Counted from the first letter of the stretch, positions 1-8,672 are shown. The stretch: 64,000 bases of DNA from Phenylobacterium montanum (GCF_018135625.1 NZ_CP073078.1:2698501-2762500); one strand, 5' to 3'. Numbers and translations: made by a program. Notes: generated by a model from the sequence alone, not told the origin.

Positions 1-82
1 CTTGCGCCGCGGCGCTGGCGCCGCTGCCCAGCATGGGAAGGCCGCCCAGTAGCGCCGCTGCGGCTCTTCGTGTCAGGCTCAT
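1..82 (-). CDS. N-terminus of a Tat-exported protein (cut by window edge)
   Basis: Only the first 27 codons are inside the window. The reading frame starts at ATG 82-80, with a GGAG-like ribosome site just upstream, and runs off the left edge without a stop. The peptide begins MSLTRRAAAALLGGLPMLG and continues into SGASAAAQ: a twin-arginine pair, a small-residue hydrophobic core and an AxA-type cleavage site, as in a Tat signal peptide. The mature protein is not visible, so no function can be assigned. The gene is transcribed away from the AraC regulator that starts near 1162 on the same strand, so the regulator lies upstream of it. Confidence 0.6.
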   Translation of the reverse strand, partial: MSLTRRAAAALLGGLPMLGSGASAAAQ

Positions 83-199
83 GCAAACAGTCTCCACCGC
101 AAGGGACGCTTCATCCGTATCAATACGGATCGGGGCCGCGCCGGTCTCGGCGTTGCCTGCCATCGGGGTTGGCGCTGAACGCCAATGTGTTGGGAGGGC

Positions 200-1162
200 T
201 CAGACCAGGCTACGGCGAAGGGCCTGGGGCGTGAGGTCATAGTGATCGCGGAACGCCCGGTTGAAGGTTGAGATGTCGTTGAATCCCCAACTGAAGGCCA
301 CCGACGCGACGGTTCGGCGGCGTTGGCCCGGATCGGCCAGCTCGCGCCGGCATCGCTCCAGCCGCTCTGCGCGCAGCCAGCCGCCAAAGGTGATCCCCGA
401 CAGATTGAATAGGCGATGCAGCGTGCGGACGGACACGCCGGCTGTCCGCGCCACGCTCTGGGGATCGAGTTCCGGCTCGCTCAGCGCCCCGAGCGCTATA
501 GACTTGAGGCGGGCGAGCGTCTCCGCCTGCTGAGCGGACATCTCCGGCTCGTCCAGCCGTGGTTTGGCTGAGGCCAGGAACAGCACCGCGTCCAGTAGCG
601 CTGCCTGCAGCACCGCGCCTTCCGCGGCGGCCAAGTCGTCGCCTCGCCCAGCGGCGGTGGAAAGCATCGCTGCGAGGCAGGCCGACAGGCCGGTGCCGCC
701 TGGCATGGGCCTGTTGACGGCCACGTCCCGACCGAAGGGATGGGACGCCGCCATCGCCGCTGGCATCGACAGGGCGATCATCTCGACCCCGGCGGAGGCG
801 GCCTCGAGTGCGGCCTCCGAACGCAACAGCGCCATCTCCCCCGCGCCCAGGCCAATCTCGCCCTCGTCGGTCGCCAACTGCAGGCCGCCCTTGGTGACGA
901 GGTAGAAGTCGAGCCCAGAGATGCCCCCGACGGGCGGCGCGGCGGCCATCCGATGCGGAACGTTGATGCGGTGAACCGCCCCATGCAATTCGCCGATTCT
1001 GAACAGACTGATGCTGGCGTCGATCAGCCGCGGCCGCACCGGCGCGACCTCGACGTGCGCCGCAAACCCCGCAACAGCCAGGTAGTCGCGCAGGGCCGTT
1101 TGATACCCCGCGGCCCGCACCTCAGGCTGCAAGCTCTCCGCGGAGAAATAAATATTCCCCAT
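200..1162 (-). CDS. AraC-family transcriptional regulator
   Basis: About 320 residues. The N-terminal two thirds resemble the AraC-binding-like cupin domain seen in AraC regulators of aromatic or alkane degradation. The last ~100 residues form the double helix-turn-helix (VARTAGVSVRTLHRLF, then VAFSWGFNDISTFNRAFR) followed by the typical LTPQALRR ending. The frame is open from a GTG at 1180, but ATG 1162 has an AGGG ribosome site six bases upstream and is preferred. It lies upstream of, and on the same strand as, the exported protein gene at the left edge, which is a possible target. The effector cannot be told from sequence. Confidence 0.9.
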   Translation of the reverse strand: MGNIYFSAESLQPEVRAAGYQTALRDYLAVAGFAAHVEVAPVRPRLIDASISLFRIGELHGAVHRINVPHRMAAAPPVGGISGLDFYLVTKGGLQLATDEGEIGLGAGEMALLRSEAALEAASAGVEMIALSMPAAMAASHPFGRDVAVNRPMPGGTGLSACLAAMLSTAAGRGDDLAAAEGAVLQAALLDAVLFLASAKPRLDEPEMSAQQAETLARLKSIALGALSEPELDPQSVARTAGVSVRTLHRLFNLSGITFGGWLRAERLERCRRELADPGQRRRTVASVAFSWGFNDISTFNRAFRDHYDLTPQALRRSLV

Positions 1163-1216
1163 CCGCATCCCTTGAATCACCGGATCGGCGTGTCACATCG
1201 ACGACACACGCAGAAT

Positions 1217-1231
1217 GTTATGCGACATAAC
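1217..1231. promoter_or_regulatory. Palindrome upstream of the AraC gene
   Basis: GTTATG-CGA-CATAAC is a perfect 6-bp inverted repeat with a 3-bp centre, about 55 bp upstream of the preferred AraC start. Its size and place fit an operator or part of the promoter. AraC proteins usually bind direct repeats, so this may belong to another regulator. Short and unverified. Confidence 0.3.
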
Positions 1232-1669
1232 GACGAGATTGACCAGATGTCGACGGCTCTTGCCTCGAGCTCCCATTCAGTTCCGGCTATGGGAGGGGGT
1301 TTAAAAGGCCAAGCCGTCTCACGACGAATTTTGGAAGCACGCGCAACCCGCGTATAACGAGGTCCCCGTCACAAGGCCCCATAAACGGCATCGCCTCGCG
1401 GGCCTGTGCTCGAGGAACAGCCCGGCTTCCAGAACGCACTTCAGTTCCACCATCCACCCCAATGCCGCTTTGCGGACGCCCAAGAGATGGCTCATTCGAG
1501 AGTAGCGACTTATTCTGGCGACGCCCAGACCGGGCGCCACATTGGGCCAAAATGCGACACCTAGAGCCATCCCTGCCAGCGATGTATCGGATTTTCGAAT
1601 AGGAATCGGACCGATTCGGTCGTGCCGGGATAGCGACGACCGCCCCGTTTCCAATCACGCCGTGCGTGG
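1232..1669. other. Intergenic stretch, nothing supported
   Basis: The region between the AraC promoter area and the methyltransferase stop codon holds only short overlapping reading frames of low-complexity, Arg/Pro/Ser-rich composition. I see no tRNA, repeat or recognisable protein remnant. Confidence 0.4.
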
Positions 1670-2686
1670 TCAGGCGGTCGGCTTGAAGCCGATTACCATC
1701 GAATCCGGCCCGACCAGCGGTTCGACGCGCGTCCGCTCAAATCCGACCTGACGCATCCAGGCCTGACAGTCGGCGCCCGTGTAGTCGAAGCCGCCGGAGG
1801 TCTCGATAAGCATATTCAGGCTCATCAGCAGGCCAAAGACGTTCTCACGCCGCTCATCGTCGATGATCGCTTCATAGACCACGACCGCTCCCCCCTCGGG
1901 GAGGGCCTCGAACACCTTTGCAAGCAAAGCCAGCTTCTGCTTGAGGTCCCAGTCATGGAGGATATGGCCCAGAACGATCACGTCGGCCTGGGGCAGCGGA
2001 TCGTCAAAGAAGTTCCCGGGATGAAACGTGACCCGCTGCGACAGGCCATGGTCTTCGACGAACGCCTCGAACACGGGCCGTACCGGCGGCAGATCGAAGC
2101 CCACGACGGCGAGATGGGGGTGCGCGCGGGCCAGCGTGACCGGGACCATGCCCTGCGCGGCGCCGACGTCCATGACGCTGGCGTAGCGTGACCAATCGAA
2201 CTTGGCCGCCAGAGCCTGGGCGGCGCCGGCGCTGATCCCGCTCATGCCGCTCAGGAACCCGCGCAAATGCTCCGGTTCGGCGTAGAGCGTCGCGAAGAAA
2301 TCGCCGCCGGTCTTGATCTCGCTCTGAGGCTGGCCCGTCCGCAGCCCCTCGGTCAGGTCACCCCAGAAGCGGTAGAGCCGGGCATTGGCCATTTCTAGCA
2401 TGCCGCCGACATAGCTCGGCTTTGCGGGATCCAAGAACAGATCCGCGTCGGGCGCGTTGCGATACTGCCCGTCCTCGCGCTCCAGGACCTGTAGCGCCAC
2501 TAGCGCGTCGAGGAAGTCGCGAGCCGACCGCTGATGCAGGCCGAGCTTCCCGCTCAATGTTTCGAGACTCGCTGGCCCGGCTGCCAACGCTCCGAAGACG
2601 CCCAATTCGACGGCGCTGAGCAGAGCTTTCGGCCCCCAAAAGCCAAGACCCAGATTCAAGACACGATCCGGCGTCAGCGTTACCAT
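1670..2686 (-). CDS. SAM-dependent O-methyltransferase-type protein
   Basis: About 338 residues, the usual length of the plant/actinobacterial-type O-methyltransferase family (Methyltransf_2). An N-terminal winged-helix dimerisation domain (ALLSAVELGVFGAL, with a LSGKLGLHQRSARDFLDAL helix-turn-helix) is followed by a Rossmann methyltransferase with the SAM motif VMDVGAAQG, the acidic loop GFDLPPV and the post-motif HILHDWDLKQ that marks this family. ATG 2686 is preferred because GGGGG lies five bases upstream; ATG 2698 in the same frame is also possible. The substrate, probably a small hydroxylated aromatic or polyketide-like compound, is not deducible. It stands alone between two regulators. 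Confidence 0.88.
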   Translation of the reverse strand: MVTLTPDRVLNLGLGFWGPKALLSAVELGVFGALAAGPASLETLSGKLGLHQRSARDFLDALVALQVLEREDGQYRNAPDADLFLDPAKPSYVGGMLEMANARLYRFWGDLTEGLRTGQPQSEIKTGGDFFATLYAEPEHLRGFLSGMSGISAGAAQALAAKFDWSRYASVMDVGAAQGMVPVTLARAHPHLAVVGFDLPPVRPVFEAFVEDHGLSQRVTFHPGNFFDDPLPQADVIVLGHILHDWDLKQKLALLAKVFEALPEGGAVVVYEAIIDDERRENVFGLLMSLNMLIETSGGFDYTGADCQAWMRQVGFERTRVEPLVGPDSMVIGFKPTA

Positions 2687-2900
2687 TGGCGCCCCCATCG
2701 GCGAACGGCGTTCCGCATAGCGCGGACGTCGCCCTCACGTTGCGGCCAAGCCGCTTTGATGTCCAGCAAGGCCTGGACCGGCATGGTTTCGCGGCTAACG
2801 GCCAAGGGCCGTTCGCCTCCCTCCCCGCGGCGCGGAAGTCAGCTATCTCGAAACTGGCCCTGCCCTAGCTCCGCCGGACCGAACGGCAGCAATTGGGGAG

Positions 2901-3500
2901 TCAGCGTACCGCGAAGGCCTCGAAGGCCGCGACAAAGACCTCTTCTGGATACTCGTCGGGATCGGCGAAGTAGGCTGCCATGAGCCCCTCGCCCAAGGCA
3001 GCCAGCGCCTTAATTAGCGGTACGGCTGGCATCGGCAATTCCTCCTGAGGATAGAGCCTCAGCAGCTCTCTGGCGGTGTTCTCGATGAGCTCGCGCCCCT
3101 GGACCGCGAGCCGCCGCCGCAGCGCCTCGTGCCGGCGAACCTGGAGCTGGAACGAGGCCGAATGGATGGCTACCGGCGCCCGCTGACGTGCCGCCAAAGC
3201 ATAAGCGCGGCCGAGCCGGGCCATATGCTCTCGAAAGCTGGTCCCCGGCACATGCTCCGGCATCACCGGAGCCCAGCGATCGAGCGCCACCTCGGCGAAT
3301 AGATCGTCGCGATTGGCGAAGTTGCCATAGATCGCCCCTCGGGTCATTCCGGCCTTTGCGGCGATAGCCTCCAATGTTGCCGCCTCATAGCCCTGGTCGC
3401 GGATCAAATCCCCAGCGGCGGCGATGAGCGCTGCACGCGTCCGTTCGCGCTTGGCGCCACTTCGGCGGCGTACGGCCTTGTCGGAAACAATTTCGTCCAT
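2901..3500 (-). CDS. TetR-family transcriptional regulator
   Basis: About 199 residues with the TetR N-terminal helix-turn-helix at residues ~15-60 (RERTRAALIAAAGDLIRDQG, then LEAIAAKAGMTRGAIYGNFANRDDLF) and an all-helical ligand and dimerisation domain. ATG 3500 is chosen because the signature begins 15 residues later, while the upstream extension would run through the divergent promoter. It is head-to-head with the BAAT-like hydrolase at 3572, so it probably represses that gene and itself through the palindrome between them. Confidence 0.92.
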   Translation of the reverse strand: MDEIVSDKAVRRRSGAKRERTRAALIAAAGDLIRDQGYEAATLEAIAAKAGMTRGAIYGNFANRDDLFAEVALDRWAPVMPEHVPGTSFREHMARLGRAYALAARQRAPVAIHSASFQLQVRRHEALRRRLAVQGRELIENTARELLRLYPQEELPMPAVPLIKALAALGEGLMAAYFADPDEYPEEVFVAAFEAFAVR

Positions 3501-3526
3501 TGCCCAAAAATACACATCATGCATTT

Positions 3527-3541
3527 TATGCACAGTGCATA
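3527..3541. promoter_or_regulatory. Perfect palindrome, probable TetR operator
   Basis: TATGCAC-A-GTGCATA is a perfect 7+1+7 inverted repeat in the 71-bp region between the divergent TetR and hydrolase genes. A further ATGCAT lies at 3519-3524. Size, symmetry and place are typical of a TetR-family operator. Binding is inferred. Confidence 0.65.
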
Positions 3542-3571
3542 TTTTTCGAGAGCAAAGGCGGAGCCTCTGGG

Positions 3572-4432
3572 ATGACCTCGACCGAACACCTGACCCGCAG
3601 CGACGTGCAAGGCGCACTGATCCGGCCGAAGTTCCCGAACGGGCTGGGCGTGATGGTTCTGACAGGCTCGAGCGGACGGGTGGACGAGGAGCGGGCCAAA
3701 CTTTTCGCCGACCTTGGCGCGACGTCGCTCGCCCTGCGCTGGTGGGGCGGCGAAGGTCAGCCGCCGGGCATCAACCTGGTGCCCCTGGAAACCTTCATCC
3801 GCGGAGTCGACCACCTGCAGGCCGAAGGGTGCGATCGCATCGCCATCCTCGGCGCATCGTTCGGAGCAAAGGCCGCCCTGCTCGCGGCTACAAGGGATTC
3901 CCGTGTGGACCATGTGATCGCGATCAGTCCCTCCGCCGTGGTCTGGCAGAACAACGGGCCGGGACTCGACGGGTCCGCCTGGCCGCCGCGCTCATCCTTC
4001 ACTTGGGAGGGCTCGCCGCTTCCGTTCCTGGTCTGGGATCCTCGCGCCTGGCCGCCCTTTGGTACGCGCAACCCGGTCTATCGGCCGACCTACGAACTCA
4101 GCCTAAAGACCTTTGAGGAAGACGTGCCGGCCGCCTCGATCCCTGTCGAGCAGATCCGCGGCGAGATCATCTTGGTCGCGGGCAAGTCAGACGCCCTTTG
4201 GCCCTCCGACACTCAGGCGCGCAGGATCTTGGAGCGGCTCGAACAGCACGGCAGGTCCGCCATGCTCATCGAGCATCCCGACGCAGGCCATAGCCCGGTA
4301 TTCCCCGGCGAAACTCAACGCTCGGCGCCCATTGAACGCGCCTGGGGCGGCGCCCCCGCCGCGGACCGCGAGCTAGGCGCAGCAGTCTGGGAACTGATCA
4401 TCCGCCGCCTGCAGTTGGACAACGGATCTTGA
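3572..4432 (+). CDS. BAAT-type acyl-CoA thioester hydrolase / alpha-beta hydrolase
   Basis: 286 residues with the alpha/beta-hydrolase fold of the BAAT C-terminal family: nucleophile elbow GASFGAK (Ser as nucleophile), then VIAISPSAVVWQN, a late Asp in LVAGKSDALWPS and the His in DAGHSPVFPGE. These form the expected catalytic triad. It lacks the N-terminal immunoglobulin-like domain of animal BAAT enzymes, as is common in bacteria. ATG 3572 has a GGAG ribosome site; an upstream in-frame ATG at 3500 would cover the operator. Expression is probably controlled by the divergent TetR. The physiological substrate is unknown. Confidence 0.85.
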   Translation: MTSTEHLTRSDVQGALIRPKFPNGLGVMVLTGSSGRVDEERAKLFADLGATSLALRWWGGEGQPPGINLVPLETFIRGVDHLQAEGCDRIAILGASFGAKAALLAATRDSRVDHVIAISPSAVVWQNNGPGLDGSAWPPRSSFTWEGSPLPFLVWDPRAWPPFGTRNPVYRPTYELSLKTFEEDVPAASIPVEQIRGEIILVAGKSDALWPSDTQARRILERLEQHGRSAMLIEHPDAGHSPVFPGETQRSAPIERAWGGAPAADRELGAAVWELIIRRLQLDNGS

Positions 4433-4626
4433 TGTCCATCGCACTGCTCGTGCGGCCTGAGCTGTGCGCCGCCCTCACCGGCCGACCGCAGTGTCGGCTC
4501 TGGAGGAACTGGCGCTGCGTAGGCTGTCCAGCCGGGATGTCTCCTGCTGGCGACGCCCTGCCCGACCATCTCAACGGGCGAGATGCGCCATGAGCGGCCA
4601 TCGGGATGGCTCCAGAAACTCTCCGT

Positions 4627-5004
4627 TCAGGCACGCCGGGCGCCGGCGCCGCGAACGGCGAGTTGTCGGCGCTGACCCAATGGTCGGAGTCGACCCTCAG
4701 CGGCCTTTGTCGACCGCCATGAAATACGCAGCTTTAGGATGGCCGAGACGATCGGAAAGGCGAGCGGGAAAGCGCACGCAAGAAGCACTCCTGCAGAAGG
4801 CACGCAATAGTAATCTCCGTATTCATCTCTGACGCATCCCGGATGTAACGAATTGTATAGCGCTAAGCTCAATGTGAATATGAACAAGGTAAGTGTCAAA
4901 ATTAGAACTAACCAAGCCGTGGCGAGGCCGGCTCGCCTCCCGAATTTTCCAATTAGCCAGGGCGCGACGATGCTTGAAATCCAGATTATCGCAAACGTCT
5001 GCAC
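4627..5004 (-). CDS. Small membrane protein, unknown
   Basis: 125 residues starting at GTG 5004, six bases after GGAG. Three hydrophobic stretches are visible: residues ~3-20, ~28-49 and ~70-90. Between the second and third is a short polar loop with two cysteines (PGCVRDEYGDYYCVP), which could form a disulphide outside the membrane. The C-terminus is basic. I recognise no family. It is the first of a run of orphan genes on both strands between the hydrolase and tRNA-Arg. Confidence 0.6.
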   Translation of the reverse strand: MQTFAIIWISSIVAPWLIGKFGRRAGLATAWLVLILTLTLFIFTLSLALYNSLHPGCVRDEYGDYYCVPSAGVLLACAFPLAFPIVSAILKLRISWRSTKAAEGRLRPLGQRRQLAVRGAGARRA

Positions 5005-5116
5005 TTAGCGCTCCGTCGTCTTTGCGGAAATTCAATTGATCTCAACCCTAAGCTCGGCGCCGAATCACCATCGGTAGCAAAGACTTGCCCGTCAACGCCC
5101 GCGATACGGCAGCTCA

Positions 5117-5231
5117 CCACCCTCCTGAGCCCTTGGCAGGGTCTGCTTGTCGGAAATCCGCGGTACCTACAGGTGGTCTCGCCGGAAACGGACGTTGGGA
5201 AGGGCTCAGGAGGGTGGCGAGCGGACCTAAC
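5117..5231. repeat. Inverted repeat around an intergenic element
   Basis: CACCCTCCTGAGCCCTT near 5117 is repeated in inverse orientation as AAGGGCTCAGGAGGGTG near 5200-5216, enclosing about 70 bp. The right arm runs into GGTGGCGAGCGGACCTAAC, which supplies the stop codon of the minus-strand gene ending at 5227. Related GGTGGCGAGCGGAC blocks occur at 5819, 6467 and 7912. This looks like a dispersed palindromic intergenic element. Confidence 0.55.
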
Positions 5232-5667
5232 CGCTCGCGGTTATTCGGGCTAGGTGGTTCTTCAAGATTGTCGACCAATACGTGCCAGATCGCCGATCAA
5301 GAGCAGCCGTCGCCATCGTCAGTGGACATATCTGGGTCCGTTGACCGGACAGGCCGATCAGTTGTGGCAAGCCATGGAAGACATTTTTGGCATCACCAAA
5401 ATCGATGAACCATTCCCCCCCAAGCGATCGCCGAAAGGTCTGACCAATATAACGCGAGAACCCATCAAGCCTTGCCGCCTCACCAGCTCGCTTTGCGGCA
5501 TCAATGTCGGGATAAAGCTTTAGGGCGTATTGTTCGAGCTGGTCGAGCGACCCTAGCGAATAGTCGAGATTTTCCGCTAGTTCATTAGGAACGCTGGCGG
5601 TGAACCGGCGAAGGGCATCCCCCATATCCATAAGCCAGACTTCGAACTGATCTTCTCGATCCGCCAC
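5227..5667 (-). CDS. Conserved-looking hypothetical protein
   Basis: 146 residues, soluble, no signal peptide. The composition is that of a real protein, with a helical start (EVWLMDMGDALRRFTASVP) and a patterned centre (SLDQLEQYALKLYPDI, then YIGQTFRRSLGGEWFIDFGD). The stop codon lies inside the dispersed repeat at 5209-5231. I do not recognise the family with confidence. The form (small, acidic, solitary, mixed alpha/beta) resembles immunity-type proteins, but that is only an impression. Confidence 0.6.
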   Translation of the reverse strand: MADREDQFEVWLMDMGDALRRFTASVPNELAENLDYSLGSLDQLEQYALKLYPDIDAAKRAGEAARLDGFSRYIGQTFRRSLGGEWFIDFGDAKNVFHGLPQLIGLSGQRTQICPLTMATAALDRRSGTYWSTILKNHLARITASG

Positions 5668-5813
5668 GAGGCTGCTCCGCCGAACGATTGGGCTTCATGG
5701 TGCAGCGTGAGAGATGCGGCCGCAACGGGTCCCGGGCTGTCGCGCGAGCCCGGCCAGCAAAACGACGTTGGCAGCGCGGCGGGCTCCAGCGCGGAAAGCC
5801 GCCGCTCCAGACG

Positions 5814-5842
5814 GCAGGAGGGGGTGGCGAGCGGACATTGCA
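5814..5842 (+). repeat. Dispersed GGTGGCGAGCGGACATT repeat
   Basis: GGAGGGGGTGGCGAGCGGAC followed by ATTGC, about 30 bp before the start at 5873. It is a second copy of the block seen at 5209, with weaker copies at 6467 and 7912. Confidence 0.5.
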
Positions 5843-5872
5843 AACGCGCTATAGGGAGGCGACAACTCCAAA

Positions 5873-6349
5873 ATGACGAAGCGCGTCACCCTCAAGATAT
5901 CTGGTCACCCAAATACGCTGGCGGTCCTCACTGACCATGCAGAGACGGCGTCCATTCACAAAGGCGGGCTTCCATACGAGATTTTGAAGGGCCACGATCG
6001 GGCAACATTCGTGTTTGGAACCGAAGAAGCAGCAGCGCACTTCATCGGTCTGGCGCGAACTTTTGAGCATCTCTGGCCATTGCCGGAGATCGTCAGAGAA
6101 CTAAGCGAGCTCGAAACCGCGCATAATCTCCATCCGCGCCGCCGCATGGTAGTTATACGGCGCGAGGATGGCAACTTTACGTTCGCAGAACAGTACCACT
6201 ACGTCACGCAGAATGATGGGGTGGTGATTGCCGAGGGGTGGGCATCATTGCGGCCGGAGGGTATCTACTCCACGGCCAATGAGGCGGAAGCCGAAGCAAT
6301 CGTGACCTTTTCTCGGCGGTATTCACAATCTGCTGGCACCTCCGACTGA
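5873..6349 (+). CDS. Hypothetical protein
   Basis: 158 residues, soluble, starting ATG 5873. The N-terminal ~75 residues look like a small alpha/beta domain (RVTLKISGHPNTLAVLTDHA, then ATFVFGTEEAAAHFIGLART). The C-terminal part has a beta-rich pattern around MVVIRREDGNFTFAEQYHY. There is no signal peptide or membrane segment and I recognise no family. It is flanked on both sides by copies of the dispersed repeat, so it may have been shuffled in with it. Confidence 0.55.
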   Translation: MTKRVTLKISGHPNTLAVLTDHAETASIHKGGLPYEILKGHDRATFVFGTEEAAAHFIGLARTFEHLWPLPEIVRELSELETAHNLHPRRRMVVIRREDGNFTFAEQYHYVTQNDGVVIAEGWASLRPEGIYSTANEAEAEAIVTFSRRYSQSAGTSD

Positions 6350-6464
6350 GGTTGACTATCCCAACGTCTGTCAAGGGGCGATTACGCCGGCCGGCTCCAG
6401 GTCGGCTTCCAGTCGTTGACGACAGCGATGCCCCAGCGCCGCAAACTGCCACTCATGCCGGGCG

Positions 6465-6490
6465 AAAGGGGTGGACTGCGGACATTGGCT
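6465..6490 (+). repeat. Dispersed repeat copy (degenerate)
   Basis: GAAAGGGGTGGACTGCGGAC followed by ATTGG, a diverged form of the block at 5814-5842, in the gap between the genes at 5873 and 6598. Confidence 0.4.
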
Positions 6491-6597
6491 TTCGCGTCGA
6501 TGGCGGACCTGCGGAACGTACGTAAAAGAAGACACTCGACAACGTTGAGGGACCGCCCCCAAATCCAGGCCGGCAGTACCTAAAAGTCGGAGCCCCC

Positions 6598-7188
6598 GTG
6601 ACAGCCGAGCCAGCACTTATTCCAAGGACTGGACTCCTGGGATACTGGGACCGGCTCGTCGGCCCAGGAATGACGACCGGCGAGACCCTACTTGTCCTTG
6701 CGGGATCGGTATTGGGTTCCCTGCTTGCCGGCGTGCTCATGTCGTCCAGTGGCGCATCCGTCATTTCGGTCGGCATCGCCGCTCTGATTGGTTTCGATGT
6801 TCTGGGGGGCGCGGTCTGCAACGGGACACAAACAACACGAGCCTGGTACCACCGCCCCGGCCAGAATTGGGTCCATCACGTTGCTTTCGTCGCCCCGCAC
6901 TTGGCGTACGTCATACTGGTTGCAACCTTGATGCGAGGCAGCTCGTTCGACGGCCGGTATGCTCTTATTTTCAGCGTCGGCCTTGTCGGCGCTTCGGCGG
7001 TCATCCTTTGCGTGTCGGATCGCCTGAAGACTCCCGTTGCATTCTCAGCTTACCTCGTCGTCCTGTCTTCTATTACGATTGGCGTGGGCTCGACACGTGC
7101 GATGGGATGGTTTGAGCCGGCTCTATTGCTCAAACTCCTTCTTGGCCACCTTTTGCCGAACGGCATTCCACCTACAAAGGCCGTCTAG
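6598..7188 (+). CDS. Integral membrane protein, unknown
   Basis: 196 residues beginning at GTG 6598, with GGAG six bases upstream. About five or six hydrophobic segments are visible: ~28-50, ~52-70, ~90-110, ~118-138, ~143-162 and ~170-185. A polar stretch NGTQTTRAWYHRPGQNWVHH with clustered His and Trp lies between the second and third. I recognise no family. The compact polytopic form fits the cytoplasmic membrane. It is an isolated gene in the accessory patch. Confidence 0.6.
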   Translation: MTAEPALIPRTGLLGYWDRLVGPGMTTGETLLVLAGSVLGSLLAGVLMSSSGASVISVGIAALIGFDVLGGAVCNGTQTTRAWYHRPGQNWVHHVAFVAPHLAYVILVATLMRGSSFDGRYALIFSVGLVGASAVILCVSDRLKTPVAFSAYLVVLSSITIGVGSTRAMGWFEPALLLKLLLGHLLPNGIPPTKAV

Positions 7189-7408
7189 GCCCGCCCCGCC
7201 GGCCCACGCCATTCACCGCACAGCAAACTCAGCCGGATGCCAACTAACGGACGTTCCGAACGGCAGTGGAGGGTCGCGGGCGCTGATTGGCCTTGGGCCA
7301 GGAAGTCACCGTTGGCGCCGCCGGCGGCGTCGAGGCCGTAAGCTGCCCTCGGGACCGGGCGAAACGGGTGGAAATCGGTCGTTCATCTCGCGCAACTAAA
7401 AGGGGAGC

Positions 7409-7810
7409 ATGCAAACGCACCACGCGCACAGCAATGAGGAAATCTCGCGGAGCTGGATCGCTCACTACGTTCGAATGGGTCGACCAAGTTCGGCGGCAGA
7501 AATCAAGGCGCATGACGACGACCCTGACTGGTGGGCGGTCAGAACGCTCATGGAACTGGATCGTCAGGACCCGGCACGTGCCCTCGACATCACGTTTCTT
7601 ATCGCCAAGGGTTCAGATGATGCCTGGGTTGTCGAGAACCTTGGTGCCGGACCACTTGAGGACCTCATCGATGGCGACCCAACGCTCCTTGATGCGATCG
7701 CCTTAGAAACTGCGTCGAATCCACGCCTCAAGGAGGCGCTCCAATCGGTCTGGCAGGGCGAAATGAGCGACGACACCTGGGCTAGACTTCGGAGAATTGC
7801 TGGTTCCTAG
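7409..7810 (+). CDS. DUF6869-type protein
   Basis: 133 residues with a strong AAAAGGGGAG ribosome site before ATG 7409. The pattern DDPDWWAVRTLMELDRQDPARA, then LGAGPLEDLIDGDPTLLDAI and the final LQSVWQGEMSDDTWARLRRI matches what I know of the DUF6869 family: small helical proteins, often beside polymorphic-toxin immunity genes. The molecular role is unknown. Assignment is from memory of the LGAGPLEDL core. Confidence 0.7.
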   Translation: MQTHHAHSNEEISRSWIAHYVRMGRPSSAAEIKAHDDDPDWWAVRTLMELDRQDPARALDITFLIAKGSDDAWVVENLGAGPLEDLIDGDPTLLDAIALETASNPRLKEALQSVWQGEMSDDTWARLRRIAGS

Positions 7811-7908
7811 AGTGCTCCACCTTGGGGTCGCGCGCATCGGGCGTCGGACATGAACGCGACATTGAAAGCCAAGTCAGCGTCCGCGCCGATTCTAGCCATG
7901 CTCAACGG

Positions 7909-7936
7909 CGGCGGAGGATGGTGAGCGGACCCTAAC
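7909..7936. repeat. Dispersed repeat copy carrying a stop codon
   Basis: GGAGGATGGTGAGCGGACCC followed by TAAC, a relative of the element at 5209-5231. As at 5227, the TAG stop of the minus-strand gene (7934-7932) falls inside the repeat, so two unrelated genes end in the same block. Confidence 0.45.
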
Positions 7937-8285
7937 GACTTGTGGCATTGAACCTTGCGCGGACATCTTTAGGGCTGAGGTCGTATCCTGTAGCTCTTTC
8001 ACCGGACCAGTTTAGGCCGACCGCCAACCCGTCGTTCTCCAGTCCGGGGAGCCATCGGTCCAGGAACGCCGAAAGCTCAACCGGAACTGGCTGGAAATTT
8101 CGGTAAGCATCGATTGTTTCAACTACGCGCTTTGCCCGGCCTTCGCTCGACCAAAATGGCATCGCGATTTCACCCGATGCGTTTGTCGACGTGGGAAAGC
8201 CTCCGCTATCTCGGATGGCCCAAACCCGGCCGGATGTTTTGACTTCGCGGACAAATGCATCTGCGTTGATTGCCGATGTGCTCAT
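7932..8285 (-). CDS. DUF2750 domain protein
   Basis: 117 residues, the usual length of DUF2750 proteins, and the domain covers the whole chain. It shows the conserved opening with a Phe-containing helix (INADAFVREVKTSGRVWAIRD), the MPFWSSEGRAKRV block and the LSAFLDRWLPGLENDGLAVG block. The family is small, cytoplasmic and of unknown function, often found among immunity-type genes. It is the last gene of the orphan patch before tRNA-Arg and ends within a dispersed repeat. Confidence 0.85.
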   Translation of the reverse strand: MSTSAINADAFVREVKTSGRVWAIRDSGGFPTSTNASGEIAMPFWSSEGRAKRVVETIDAYRNFQPVPVELSAFLDRWLPGLENDGLAVGLNWSGERATGYDLSPKDVRARFNATSR

Positions 8286-8672
8286 TTTGCGACGAGAGCA
8301 GAGCGGCGCGAGTTCTGCAACGGGTCGTTCTTACGCCTTGGCGCAGTTCCAGAAACTCGCCCTTCGCCTGGCACACGGCTTCGGCGCCGTAAGCAGCCGT
8401 TCCCAACGGCGGGGATGAGTCACGAACCGTCGTCAGCAGAATCTGGGCCTTTGTTGTTTCAGGCGGCCCACATCGCTCCAATGGCTCGTTACTGCAATTC
8501 GCTCCGGCGACCCGACCAAACCGTCAGACACCAAGCCATCCGACTCCAGCGCCGCCGAATCCGCGACAAAGTGTCCATGCGCGCGCCGAACATTTGCTTC
8601 CCACGTGCTTCCCGGCCGGTAAAAGCGGTGCCGGGAAGCAGTTATCCACAGGCTAACCCATTGATTTTATGG
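8286..8672. other. Intergenic stretch with one hairpin
   Basis: No supported gene. It contains a perfect 10-bp inverted repeat, GCTTCCCGGC (8607-8616) and GCCGGGAAGC (8630-8639), about 34 bp beyond the 3' end of tRNA-Arg, which may act as its terminator although no T-run follows. A single consensus DnaA box TTATCCACA is at 8642-8650. Confidence 0.45.

Noticed and set aside
8642-8650. DnaA box TTATCCACA
   Set aside because: A single box without an AT-rich unwinding region or dnaA/repeat context, so not an origin.
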